From Acanthamoeba sp. SK_2022b (taxonomy: Eukaryota; Discosea; Longamoebia; Acanthamoebidae), in contig JANDJZ010000181.1 of the NCBI GenBank assembly GCA_027943245.1, positions 1-64,000 of the forward strand: a stretch of 64,000 bases of DNA, given 5' to 3'. Below, piece by piece: positions 12,585-23,395 of this stretch; the first letter of the stretch is position 1; every line of letters begins with the position of its first letter. Made by a program: the position numbers and the translations under genes. The notes beneath the pieces were generated by a model. That model was given only the letters and a program-made list of their open reading frames with translations. It was not told where the DNA came from and searched no databases.

Positions 12585-12880
12585 GTGCATGAGCACTGTG
12601 TATGTGTACGCGATGGTAGAGCAGAGAGAAATGGCAAGAAGACCATCACATGCCCACATGACCAGATGGCAGGCTTTTTTGTGGTGACAGAGGTGCGTGA
12701 GCATTGCATTCACATATGCAATGGCATGGCAAGCATAAACCCCAAGAAGGCCATCAGCACCACATGCTCATACAGGACCAGATGGCAGGTTGTGACGTGT
12801 GGTGAAGAGGAGCTGCATGAACACTGCACATGTGGACACTATGGTTGCAAGTAAGCGTGTGTGTGGTGAAGGAGGTGCAC
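12585..12880 (+). repeat. Imperfect tandem repeat with Cys-rich reading frame
   Basis: Units begin at 12585, 12693, 12813 and 12875 (spacing 108, 120 and 62 bases), each opening with a GTGCRTGARCAYTGC-like start. The plus frame 12573-12854 reads as repeated EHC, then a Gly, then KK.I...C segments. It may be a small Cys-rich protein or just a non-coding minisatellite; no family is recognised. Confidence 0.6.
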
Positions 12881-13183
12881 TGGCAAAACCTTGATGCCAT
12901 GCCATCAATGAAGCAGCTCTCACCTGCATATGCATGACAGTGCAGCATCAAGAGGTGAAGGAGATGAAGAAAGAGAGCCATTGTGTTCTGTGTGCAAGCA
13001 GCAGCAGCATTTGGGTAGACAGCTGTCATGTTTCTTCAAGGTGCCACTGACAGTCACCAGTAACCAGCCACCATGCTGCAGAATTCATGAAATCTTGATG
13101 CTCATCACTGAGTAAGGGTGATGGGGACTGGATGACTGACCTTGTTGACTGCTTCTAACTAGACATCACTACTGAAACCACCA

Positions 13184-14650
13184 TTACTGCTGTGACCTCC
13201 ACAGTAGTGCACCAATGCACATTGGTTTGCTAAGGTGAGAAGTAGTGGGAGTGGGATAAACATAAGGAGTGAGGAGAGGGTGCTGTAAGTCATTGAAGTA
13301 TGTGGTGATCTGCTGTAGTGCTGCATCATCAACAGACCGAGCAAGGAAGTGCATGGCCCAAGTTGAAAAATCCTTTGCTGGATATTCGTGGGTCAGGGGC
13401 TTGTGTGTGAAGGGCAGAAGGTACCAGTAGCTCTGGGTGAGGGCGGTGGGAAGCATCATGCTGAAGGTAGGATGAGCATCGTAGATGGTGTGGATGTGCT
13501 CTTCGGGGAGGTCTGGGAGGGTAATGCTGGTGGCAAGGTAGTGATAGAAGGATGAGTGGATGAGCACCTTGTTCTCCACAAGGATGTTGAGGCTGGCAGG
13601 AATGGCTCGAGAGTCTTCCCTGGTGACCGGTGGAAGAGGGATGTGGGAGAGGTAGCATGTTGGAGCAGAGAAGGGGGCAGGGGATGTCTCGCTGTCGGCG
13701 ATGGGCTTCCAGATGGTGGAGAAAGGGCAGTTTGCATGGGTGAAGAGGAGGACGAAGAATCCACTGGTGTGGGGAGGGGCTGGTTCGTCAGAGGAGTAGG
13801 CAATCTTGGTGAAGTAGCAGGTGATTGTAGTGCGGTAGACCAGCTGGGAGTGGGAGTCAAGCTCGTTGATGGTGTTGGCGAGGTGCTGAGCACTGCTGGT
13901 GAGATAGATGCCGATTCCGAAGTCCTTAGAAAGACAGCTAGCCGCATTGTCAAGGTCAAGAGTGACATCACCTGTCGAGATGCCAAGGTCATGGATGTAG
14001 ATGGAGACCTGAGGGAGGAGGGAGGTGTGGTTGGTGAGTTGAAGTTACTTCCAGCATTTCTGTGTTATTATATTATATGATCTGACGCGTGTCGGATTGG
14101 CAAGGTGTACAATATCAAGAGAGCATACCGGTTGCTTTTCGATCTCCAAGCGGGACTTTACCATCCGGGATACCACTTGCTGCAGATTCATGCTGTGTGT
14201 CTCAGCTCTCTTTGTGATTGCTCGCTTGGCAGCCTTTTTCTTTTCAAGCGCTTCAGCTTTCTCAGCTTCAGTCAGCTTGGAGGTCGTAGCCTTGGAAGGC
14301 CCTGAAAGGTGCAGGAGGTGTGGCTTAGATCAGAAAAAGTTGAATGACTTGGAGAGGAATAGGGTACCTGTTGTCGTAGTAGGCATAGGTGGAGTTGGAA
14401 TTGGGGGCAGCTCTGTGGTAGTTTTGGTTGGAGAGGGAGGTTGGACTCGGAGTGGGGGTGAGAAGATCTCTTGGCTTTGAGTCTGCTCCAACTCCTCTTG
14501 CGCTTCTTCACCCAGGTGTTCAGGAGTTGAAGGAATGAACTCCTGTAATGGGCAGAGTTACAATCATTATCAGTGAGCAAATAACTCATTGATGTAATAA
14601 GTGGGTCACTTACCTGTGATAGTGGGGTGTATCCACCCTCTCCTGCACCT
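13184..14650 (-). CDS. Unknown island gene X, copy 1
   Basis: Unrecognised protein. The model from the 5' end is: an exon ending GEGGYTPLSQ near 14620; an exon with TPEHLGEEAQEELEQTQ and a Pro/Thr-rich stretch (about 14543-14367); a basic coiled-coil-like exon (LTEAEKAEALEKKKAAKRA, about 14302-14129); and a long exon from about 14003. The long exon holds VSIYIHDLGISTGDVTLDLD, DFGIGIYLTSSAQHL, FFVLLFTHANCPFSTIW and LPDLPEEHIHTIYDAHP. Splice sites are good GT-AG pairs and frame holds over about 270 residues in the last exon, which argues for a real gene. A palindrome at 13211 lies near the 3' end. It is arranged head to head with DUF7869-like copy 2, and first exons may overlap around 14.6-14.8 kb. 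A fragment of a second copy is at 19.6 kb. Confidence 0.5.
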
Positions 14651-16295
14651 GTGGATATGCTCTGGCTGGCTTGTCTCAGAGCTCTTACAGGTAGCTCTTC
14701 CCCATGCACCCAGGTTGGGCAAGTGTACCACCTGTCTTGAATTTCAACAACTTCGTCTGCGTGCCAAGTCCACCTTGGAGGCTGAGGAGTATCATGCACG
14801 CCGGGCTGCTCACCTCAACTTAGCTGCATCTGAGCGACTTGCCTACAAGCGTCGAGCACACCTTGCCAGATCATGCCCCAGCCAGTTCAAGAGCCTTATC
14901 TTTGACTATTCAAATCCCATCCCCCTCCCCTCTCACCACCCCCTTCCCAAGAGTTGGATGCACTTTTCTCACCGCTACACTCTCTGTTTAGGTGGCCTGA
15001 TTGATCATGCTACTGGCAAGCACTTGTTCCACCACCCCCAGTTTGCTTGGCCAAAGGACTCCAACCTCATCATCACCACCCTGTTTAACCACCTGTCTAA
15101 CCACCTGGGTGCTTATGCCCCTGGCACTCCCCGACCTGACACACTCTATCTACAGGCTGACAACTGCTACGCTGAGAACAAAAACAGCTATGTCTTTGCT
15201 TTCCTGAGTGTGCTAACTGCTCTTGATATTTTTAAGGATATCTACTTCAGCTTCCTCATTGTTGGCCATACCCATGAGGACATTGATCAGCTCTTCTCTA
15301 CTGTTCAAACCAAGTTCCGAGCAACAAGCATTCACACACCACGGTGTGTTTCCTGCTCTGAGTTGCTGCCCTCTATGCCTGATGATATGGAGACTCACCC
15401 CTTACCAACACCTCCTTCACAAACAGCCAACTTGAAACCTTCCTACGCTCAGCTTACTCTGAGGAAGGTCCACTGCCCAAGTTCAGTGCCCTGGAACAGG
15501 TTTGGGATTGGAAATCATGGCTCTCCAACCACATGCATGGACTCTCTGGCCATGCTTCCCTTCATGTGTTCCATTTCTATAAGAATGCTGATGGCCACCC
15601 AGAGATGCAGGATAAGCCTTACCACTCCCAAGGTGAATGGTCTACACCTTACCAGCTCCTGAGCTCACTGCCCATTGGTACTGCTGCCTCCTCTGCCATT
15701 AGGGTCCCCTTTTATTGCACCTCCTCATTCCCTTCTTACCTTCCCCACAGGTGTACCATGGACTCTTCCACCACAGGCTCCTGATGATGAGGTCACATCA
15801 GAGCTGTTCTCCCATTGCTCTGAGCCACTCTTCACCTCCACTGAGCTTGCTGAGTGGAAGGAACTCATTGCCCAGCACAAAACCAGTGCTCAGGACACAC
15901 CCCATGCCATTCCCACCCTCTTTGATTCACTCACACCTCACACCTCTGCTGCTCAGATGACTGATAATGGGATCACTTGCTTTCAGACCCGTGTGCAAGT
16001 CTCTCAACGTCGACATCCACAGGATGCTCAGCACTTCACCTTCACCCCTGGCCTTTGGGTGGCCATTCGACCAAGTGAAGAGGAAACAATGGAGCAGTTC
16101 TGGATTGCCAAGATTACCAAGGTCAGCCGCACTCTTATCACTGTCAACTGGTGGCAACACCACAGGGATGTTTGGCAGGATCATGGCACCAGTAGCTCTG
16201 TATCCATGAATACTGTCCTTGCCTGTGGGTTCAACTTTGATCCAGAGAGAGGTGTTGACCCTGACACTCTCAAGAAAATATATGCCCACCTCTAG
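14601..16295 (+). CDS. DUF7869-like, RNase H-fold-looking island protein, copy 2
   Basis: The best-preserved copy. Coding probably begins at or before 14690, then runs through introns 15344-15428 and 15678-15750 to a TAG near 16293. Blocks in order are RLGKCTTCLEFQQ (a CxxC site), DYSNPIPLPSHHPLPKSWMH, GGLIDHATGK, LYLQADNCYAENKNSYVF, LIVGHTHEDIDQLF and FTPGLWVAIRP with FWIAKI, an SH3/chromo-like end. The DNC..NKN and GHTHEDID signature matches DUF7869 as I remember it, a family common in eukaryotic mobile elements. The conserved Asp residues suggest a DDE-type nuclease, but this is inference. It is more CpG-rich and less decayed than copy 1, so probably younger. Confidence 0.6.
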
Positions 16296-18000
16296 CTCTT
16301 CTTTCTCATCTCCTATCCCCACCAAAAGGTCTTTTTTTGGTCCATTTTGATAGTGCTGTACATTTTTCTATCCATTTGTGTCTCCAAAACTGTACATGCT
16401 CACAAAGACTTAGTGAAAAAGGGTCACTGTCCCCTTTTCATGAACACCAGGTTTTGTGTTCTATCCAACTTAAGTTTCAATGCTGGTGTGCAGACACCTA
16501 CAGCATGGTGCTCACAACAAATCCCATTGAGATGGGTGGGCTGATTTCACTGCTCACACATGAGCACAGCCAGTAGCAACTTCTACAAATGGTCACACAC
16601 TTTACCAAATGTGCGCTCCAAGACAGAAGGAGGAGTTCAACATAATGGTATGTTGTCTTCACATACACATACACATTGATATTGTCACCTTCATGTTGTT
16701 TTCTTTTATGTCTGCACCTATGTCTCCATCACATACACATACACAACCAACCAATGTTCTAATTTTCCATCACTACACATAGTGTTCCCTCCAGCACTCC
16801 ATCATCTTCATCAGTCAAGCAAACAAGTTCTACACTTTCAACACCAACTGTGACCTTAGTCAAGAACCTCCAAACTGCAGGCCTATGAGAAAAACAGTGC
16901 CATCAAGAAGTGGAGCCCCTCATGGACACCTCTTGTTCCTCAAGGCATTCAACCAAGTACCACTTATATTCTCATTTACTAATCTATGTGAGGGAGCAGG
17001 TTACCACTTCTACAAGTACCTTCGGCAGGCCTATACAACTCCATTTTCCCTGAAAAGCAGTACTCAACTACCATCCACTTCATGGAACTCTGAAAAGCAC
17101 AAGAAGCACCAGAAGAACAGCAGCAAGAAGGGAGAAGCACAGCAGCAAGAAGGGAGAGGACTCCTTCCCCTTTAAGGGACAAGGGTGCTAGGGGAAGCAA
17201 GTCCCAAAAGCGCCATTCAACTTCCTTATCCTCCTCTTCCTACAAGCACCAAGATATAGGAGGATCTGTTCAACAAAGAAGAGCCTGAGGGAGTTGAGGA
17301 CTTGGACCACAATGTTTAACTTGCACCTGGAAAAAAAACAGACTTTAGTAAGGTTCCTGATGCTGCAGATACATCAACAATTGTCCAGGTGGTGTGTGGG
17401 TGAGTTGTTAGTGTCATATCTTTCTGTTTGTCTGTTGTGGAGAGGGTTAACAGAGCCATTTTGCTGTGGGATTGGGTAAGGCGGGGTTTTCTGTTAGACT
17501 GATGGAAGGGCCTGGCTTGCTTTGGCTTAGAGAGCATGCTGGACTACAACCACACACATCTGCCAACAACCATCCACATAACCCTTCCCCCTACATCCTC
17601 ATCCACAAGATTGACAGGAGCAACATCAAGGAAGCAACAACTAAGGCCAAACTACTCGCCTACACATCAAGGAGAGCCTCTTTGAGAGATCTCTCACCAG
17701 ACTAAAAGAAGTGTAAAATGGTGACAGTGAGATTGGAGAGGGACCACTGGAGGTAACCAAGCAAGAGACCACTGCACTCAGGCTCCACTTCAAACTAGAC
17801 CAACTACCAGCAGTGCAGGCCCACAGAATCATGCCTGGCATGCATGGCACAATGCTGGTGGCTGCTGGTAAGAATGGTTGCGTATCAACTCAGTGAAACT
17901 CAGTTTCCAGTGTGGTCAATGGTGGTGTTTTCTGTGGGTATGTTGGAGATGGTTATGCAATTTTAGGGAAGTTTTCTGTGGGGGGCTGTGCAGGTTTTTT
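16296..18000. other. CpG-poor island spacer without a supported gene
   Basis: About 1.7 kb with very few CpG. Open frames such as 16885-17175 and 17294-17479 are short and lack recognisable motifs. I see no palindrome copy here. It may be decayed element sequence. Confidence 0.5.
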
Positions 18001-18009
18001 GGAGTTGGG

Positions 18010-18432
18010 TGTAGGTTTCTTTGGGGATGTTTGGTTTGATGAGGAAGGCTTGTCCACCTTGTGGGTCAGCTGGGACATTGAGGGACATTACGAAGTTGGA
18101 GAGGGTGAGCTTCTTCTTAAGAGCGAGTGTGTTGAGGATCTGGAGGGCGAGGTGGTTGGGCAGTGTGTACTTGTCAAACGCGGGGCAAAGTATAGGTCCA
18201 TTTCCTGTTCAGGTGTGATATTGTGTAGTAACCCATCCAGGGTTTTTTTTGTTTTTCTGTGTTTTTTTTCGTCTAGTTGTGCTTGTTTAGGTGAGTTGAA
18301 TATGATCGTGTTAGTGAGGTTGTAGTGGAGTGTGTTGTGAGTAGAGTGGTGAGGTTGTTTGTTTTTCACAACTCCTGTTTCCTGGAGTGAAGCCTCAAAA
18401 GATTTGGAGAATCTTGGATGCCAAGTGCACAC
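18010..18432 (-). pseudogene. Unknown coding remnant
   Basis: Minus-strand blocks YTLPNHLALQILNTLALKKK and PADPQGGQAFLIKP, plus NSPKQAQLDEKKHRKTKK with LDGLLHNITPEQEMDLY upstream, look like former coding sequence. They are joined by a frame change near 18.19 kb. No family recognised. Confidence 0.3.
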
Positions 18433-18585
18433 ACATGAAAATTTACATTATTTATTGTGTATTAGCACGTTTTATTTGTTGTGGCCTGCTCTTGCTGTGT
18501 GCACACACATGCATGCACACACATGCATACACAATGTCAGCAACACCATGGCCACACAAACAAAAGGTGCAGAAGGCACATACCA

Positions 18586-18933
18586 CTAGGACGTGTGCAT
18601 GGTGGAGATGTGGTTAGCAAGCCTGCCTTGGTACACATAGCTCTGCCCACAGTGCAGGCACTGAAGACGAGGCCAATCTATGGACTGGTGGCAACACATG
18701 TGGTTAGCAGATGGCAGCATTGAATAGAGCATGTGCGTACCTGTCTGAACACTTGCTTGTGGATATCGTGGCTGGAGCGTGGCTGTGTTGGAGTGGCTGA
18801 TGGCAAGGAAGATGATGGCGATGGTGATGACAACACAGATGATGATGATGACAATGGCAATGGCAATGGTGATGGCGATGGCGATGGTGGAAATGAAGGA
18901 GAGGGTGTGGTGAAGTATGGGGGTAGGGGCCAA
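18586..18933 (-). CDS. Small protein with one C2H2 zinc finger, doubtful
   Basis: The end of this minus-strand frame holds CLHCGQSYVYQGRLANHIST followed by MH, with C-x2-C-x12-H-x4-(H) spacing typical of a C2H2 zinc finger. The first part is a low-complexity Ile/Ala-rich stretch from a GAT-type repeat (about 18800-18900), so the true start may be further in. Possibly a remnant of an element-encoded DNA-binding protein. Confidence 0.35.
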   Translation of the reverse strand: MAPTPILHHTLSFISTIAIAITIAIAIVIIIICVVITIAIIFLAISHSNTATLQPRYPQASVQTGTHMLYSMLPSANHMCCHQSIDWPRLQCLHCGQSYVYQGRLANHISTMHTS

Positions 18934-18949
18934 AGCTGCAGAGGTTGCT

Positions 18950-19936
18950 GATTCTACAACCCCTTCTTCTCAGTGCAGATGTCTTCTGCCTCTGTCTTCT
19001 TGGGCTACCTCTGTACTTGCTCTTTCTTTATGTTGCTTTCTTCAGTTATGTTGTCTGACCTTCATCTTCATTCAGGGCACCTCACCTGTTTCTTCCCAAC
19101 TCTCTGCTTGGGTCAAGGGTAAGGAGAAGGCCACTGAAACTGCCCCAGGAACTCCAACAAGTAAAGGTACTGTCCTTTGGTGATTGTTTTTTTTTTTTTT
19201 TTGAACCTTAATGATTATACTATTCAGGAACCTTGTGCTACAACTCCTGAGTCCACAAGTCTCCAAACAGTCATAAGATGAAGGCAGATGCAGCTTGGCT
19301 TTCCAAGTTTGCCCCTTCTTTTTCAGAGCAGTATTGCCTTCATTGCGCTCAGACACAGTTTCATGATATTCCAGTATGTCTTCCTCCACCATTTTGTTGC
19401 CTTATAGCTGCCAGCTTGTGTGTGCCAACATGTATCTTGTTTTTGAACTGATGCACATTGGTTTTTTTTGGGACAGATGTGCATTGGTTTTTTTGGGACT
19501 GATGCGCATTGGGTTTTCAGGACTGATGTGCATTGGGTTTTCTTTGCTCCATGCATCACCTCTTCCATCCCAATGCGCATTGGGATTTTTACTCATTCAT
19601 TTTTTTGCTAACAGGTGACCATCTACCTCCACAATTGTGATTTACACTGGTGACTTGGAGCTCAATGTCAATGATGCTGCTGAGTGCCTCGACTTGAACC
19701 ATGGCACTGGTTTCTACATCACCTCTTCGCCTGAACATCTTGCTAGAGCCATCAACAATCTTTTGTCTGGGTCCACTTCCCTCCTACTCTTCCATGTCAT
19801 CCACTTCCACTACTCTCCCATCCTCTACACCAATACCATCTCCTCCCCTAGGATTATTTTCAGACTGATGGTCATGGCTGGTTTTCAGTCTGGCTTGAGT
19901 AAGTTCATCACCACTCAGAATAAAAGTTATGCTTGA
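18950..19936 (+). pseudogene. Island gene X, fragment of copy 2
   Basis: The block from 19616 (VTIYLHN, then after a one-step frame change IYTGDLELNVNDAAECLD, GTGFYITSSPEHLARAINNL) is clearly homologous to gene X at 14.0 kb. Downstream it diverges and stops at 19936. An upstream exon-like piece (GTSPVSSQLSAWVKGKEKAT, about 19075-19165) may belong to it. The frame break and early stop suggest a remnant. Confidence 0.45.
19448..19584. repeat. Cluster of five palindromes in an intron of gene X copy 2
   Basis: Five palindromes at about 19447, 19473, 19498, 19522 and 19569, spaced 26, 25, 24 and 47 bases apart and separated by T-rich spacers (for example GGTTTTTTTTGGGAC). The block sits just upstream of a 3' splice site (GCTAACAG) at about 19615, which precedes the gene X block VTIYLHN. 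It looks like local amplification of a unit of about 25 bases. Confidence 0.85.
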
Positions 19937-20705
19937 TCTTCCTTGTCTTGATGCTTGTACTGTGCTTATACTGGTGGGGTTATGGACAGGGAGAGGAGGC
20001 TGTCACATCATTCAGGTGGGTGTTGGTGCCTGCATGTGCTGCAAAGACAAACACATTCTTACAGCGCAAGATGAGTTTTGATTGAAGGTACACATAGTTT
20101 ACATTGACGGTCCCGTCAAGAGTGTTGGAGTATGGGGCTCAGTTGCCAGAAGATGACGAGGAAGAAGACGAGGAAGAAGACGAAGGGCTAAGCAGAGTCT
20201 CGGCTCGGCGCAGGCTAAGAGCAGACACGTTAACACGCTTACCTCGCGCCGTGCTGAAGCCTAACTCGAACCGAGCACTGCCCACCTCGCTTGCGCCCCT
20301 TGTTGTGTTGTTGTCGTCTTCATCCTGAGCTACACGTGCCTGGCGAGAAAATCAGCACGACTTTCTATCCGAGCTGGGGAGGAGCATGTACTCGTTTGCC
20401 GAAGGAGAGGTTGGAAGGAGTGCTTAGGTGATCGAAATTCGTGCTGCACATCGCCCTGTGCGATCGCTTATCACGCCCTTGTTCGAGCGGCTGGATACAA
20501 CATTCAATTTTATTAAGTGCGCGACGAGGAAACAGAGCAAGCTATGCATCGTACCGGGACGATTTCCATCAGGTTGTTGTCAACGCGTAGAGCGTAATTG
20601 TGAGCCATTTTTAAAAGCGACATTAGAATTCTAGGCACAATTCTTGGAACTAGAATTCAATCAATTCTTCTTAATATCAAGAATTGGGCTCGAAAAAACA
20701 AAATT
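19937..20705. other. Right edge of the island and downstream flank of the PLD gene
   Basis: CpG returns abruptly near 20.1 kb. The frame at 20104-20328 is dominated by a GAGGAAGA repeat and is not convincing. At 20662-20686 an 8-bp inverted repeat (CAATTCTT / AAGAATTG, 9-base loop) lies just beyond the stop of the leftward PLD gene and may be part of its 3' end. Confidence 0.4.
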
Positions 20706-22822
20706 TCAGTCGTCGTCATCTTCCGCATCGTCATCTTCGTCAACAACGCGCGGTCCGGTGACGGTGAAGAATTGGTAGGCCAGCCAGTGGTAGTTCTTTT
20801 CCCACAGCCCGCGCCCCTCCAATTCGTCCAGCGATACCTCCTTGCACGACCGTGCAATAAGCTCCTCGAACTGAAGCGCGCAGACAGACAGGCGGGCCAA
20901 CTGCGTTAGCAGCGTTCATAAAAGGGTGGCGTTTGGGGGGAGGATCCTACCCTGTCCTCGAGCTGGTGAGCAAGTGGCGGATCGAGGACGGTGACATTAA
21001 CCTCCAGATTTCGACTGCTCCAGGCATCGAGGTTGAAGGAACCGACGTAGGAGTAGATCCCGTCGATGCTGGCCATCTTGGCATGAAGCTTCTTGTCCCA
21101 CATTTCATAGATCTTGATTCCTCGCTTCAAGAAGGATGAATAAATATGTTGCTGCGCCGCCCTGATCGTCGGTGAGGCCAGGCAGAGCAAGAGAGTTAAC
21201 CACAACTTTGAATCGTCTAAGCCTTTCCGATGCGAAGGTACCTGATAAAGGGAATATCGCTATCGCCTGCGGTGATTATGCGTACGTCGGAGCCGTTGCG
21301 AGCGGCCCGAATGATTGCCCTCTGTTTTAGAAATGATCGAAGGCGCGCATGGCGTTGGGAAACTCCAATTGGTCAATGAGAGAATGCCTTCGATCGGGGT
21401 ACCTTGATGTTCCGGGGCGGGAGGAAGTACGGCGAGGAGAGATAGCAACTGTCGGTGGACGATCGAAGAGCTAACCGCAGAGCGCTCTGCACGTCCCTTC
21501 TCTGTCGTCGAATGTTGGATTGGAGCACCTGCACAACGACACGCGAGGCGCGGCGTAGTGGACACCACGCATGTCGTCAGCACGATCATGCCCGCTATGA
21601 GCACCTCTGGTAGGTGGGGCGACCAACCTGTACAAAGACTCCGTCGTTTGATCGCGGCAGGATTGGTCGCCGCTCCACAATCTGCTCTACCCGGTCGATT
21701 TCCCTGTGGCATATGATGTTATCGGGGCGAGGCAAACAGTGAACCTTCACTGGGCCTTGCCACGAGTGTGGGTGTGAGTGGAGTGAGAGAAGTACTCGAG
21801 CGGTATGTGCTCCTGGTTAGCGATCAGGGAGTTGAGGAACACGGTTTCCAGATCCTTCACGGCCGGGCCCTCCAGTTTGATGTGTGTGTCGCTAAACGTC
21901 TCTGCATTCGCGTCATCCCAACGGCCGTAGTGCGATGGTGTAAGACGCCATGATAATGAGAAACAGTAACGAGGATCGCGACCGCACCTTTCCCGAACGT
22001 GTTGAGGCCAGCGTAATCTTCCGAGACGTTCATCCCTCCTAAGAGAATAGGTCCAAGTCAGCAGCGAGAGAGGACAGTGAACACAATTTTAGAACCCGGG
22101 GAGAGAGGCGGCACCGCAGTAGCCGTGGTCGTCCACAATCAGGAGCTTTTGGTGGTTGCGGAAGGGCCCGTGCCGCCAGCTCTGGAATCGAGAAACGCGG
22201 ACCGGACCAAACTCGAGGCATGCTGTGAAGCAAAGACGAGGGTCAGTGAGCTACGACGAGACGGGAGGAGCCGTGAAGTGGCATACAGGCGCCGGCCTTG
22301 CGGAGAGGTGCAAGGAATTCGTTGTTGACGCTGCGGGAGCCGATGGAGTCATAGAGCAGTATCACGTCGCATCCGCGCCTCTTTGCTTGAGTGAGCAGCT
22401 CCACTGTGCGCTTGCCCACGCGGTCAGGCTCCAAGGTATACGCCGACCACCAGACCTTTTCCTTTGCCTGTAACACGGAGGGGGGCACAGTGTCAGATTT
22501 GTGTCTCACGTTATCGCTTTGCACATCGTGCTAGAAATGCACGTGCAGGTCGCATGGTGGGGCGTACTTGCTGGATGGCGTCCCATTTGGCACCAAATGC
22601 ATCGTCCCCGTGAGTGTAGAGGGTGATCTTGTTGCCGTCCGAGTGCCCACCCAGAGGCAGGAGGGTCTGCAGGGTAGGCTGCCAGCGCTGCGACACGATT
22701 TCCCAAAGATTGGCGGCGCGGTGCCACCGCTGGGCCAAGTAGGGCGAAAAAACCCTCCTTACCTTGTCGGCAATCTCCTTCTCGCTCATCTCGTGCACAC
22801 TGCACTGACCCCCTTCCTGCAA
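20706..22822 (-). CDS. Phospholipase D-type protein, cardiolipin synthase-like
   Basis: Two HKD catalytic motifs are visible: HQKLLIVDDHGYCGA (about 22.14 kb) and LHAKMASIDGIYSYVGSFNLD (about 21.1 kb). Other family blocks are WWSAYTLEPDRVGKRTVELL, CDVILLYDSIGS, GGMNVSEDYAGLN, FRDTHIKLEGPAV and SSPYFLPPRNI. The order and spacing fit cardiolipin synthase of the bacterial PLD type, which joins two phosphatidylglycerols or transfers a phosphatidyl group. At least eight exons are separated by short introns. The end is an acidic Asp run before the TGA at 20706. The start is uncertain: the ATG at 22822 is the first in frame of the N-terminal exon, but another ATG at 22916 lies in a different frame. 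A substrate other than cardiolipin precursors is possible. Confidence 0.8.
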
Positions 22823-22948
22823 TACGATCTTTTTGATTTACCGGGAGCGACCACCTTGTGTGGGGGCAGGAAATGCGAGGAAAATCGGGGATCGTGTGTA
22901 ACAAATATTTGATACATTCCCGTGATGGTGTAGAAAAAAAAATCCTCG

Positions 22949-23317
22949 CTAGCCCAAGGCCTTCATGGTCTTATACTCGACCAGGGACTTGATTCGGGCG
23001 GCCAGCCCATTCTCGACAAATACGGTATCGCCACGCACGATCATTGCCCTGTACAAGAGGGCCCACGCCGAGACGAGTTGGCGGAAGCCGCGCAAAACAA
23101 GGTCCGGGAGGAGTGCATGTACCTTTTTGGTCCTAGAGAGATGATGAGGATCCTGGTGCCGGGCTTGTACGGGCGCATAGACTTGCCACTCTCCATGGCT
23201 ATGATGTTCTTGACGACCACGCTGGCATGCTTCTCGGCATTCTGTTTGCAATTTATAAGCTTCACGGAGGCAAGGAGATAGACAGACAGAGGAGACAGAC
23301 AGACAGACAGACAGACA

Positions 23318-23395
<78 letters not shown>

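Larger units (their letters stand above)
6170..19584. repeat. Dispersed 16-bp palindrome family (22 copies)
   Basis: Copies start at about 6170, 6248, 6363, 6420, 6911, 7380, 7487, 7814, 7901, 8009, 8175, 8326, 10852, 10889, 12064, 12478, 13211, 19447, 19473, 19498, 19522 and 19569. Weaker matches lie at 7322 and 7957. The typical form is CCCAATGCACATTGGG, with variants such as CCTGATGTGCATCAGG. All fit the symmetric consensus CC(CG)ATG(CG)CAT(CG)GG, in which each bracketed CG is now CG, TG or CA (one left arm reads AG). The 2-base centre cannot form a hairpin loop, so the symmetry fits a dimeric DNA-binding protein or endonuclease better than an RNA hairpin. I found no copy in the other 50 kb. 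Confidence 0.9.

Noticed and set aside
19448..19584. A CRISPR-like array
   Set aside because: Repeats are short, palindromic and diverged, spacers are T-rich and not unique, and the genome is eukaryotic.
20104..20328. An acidic small protein
   Set aside because: It is driven by a GAGGAAGA repeat and has no domain or splice context.
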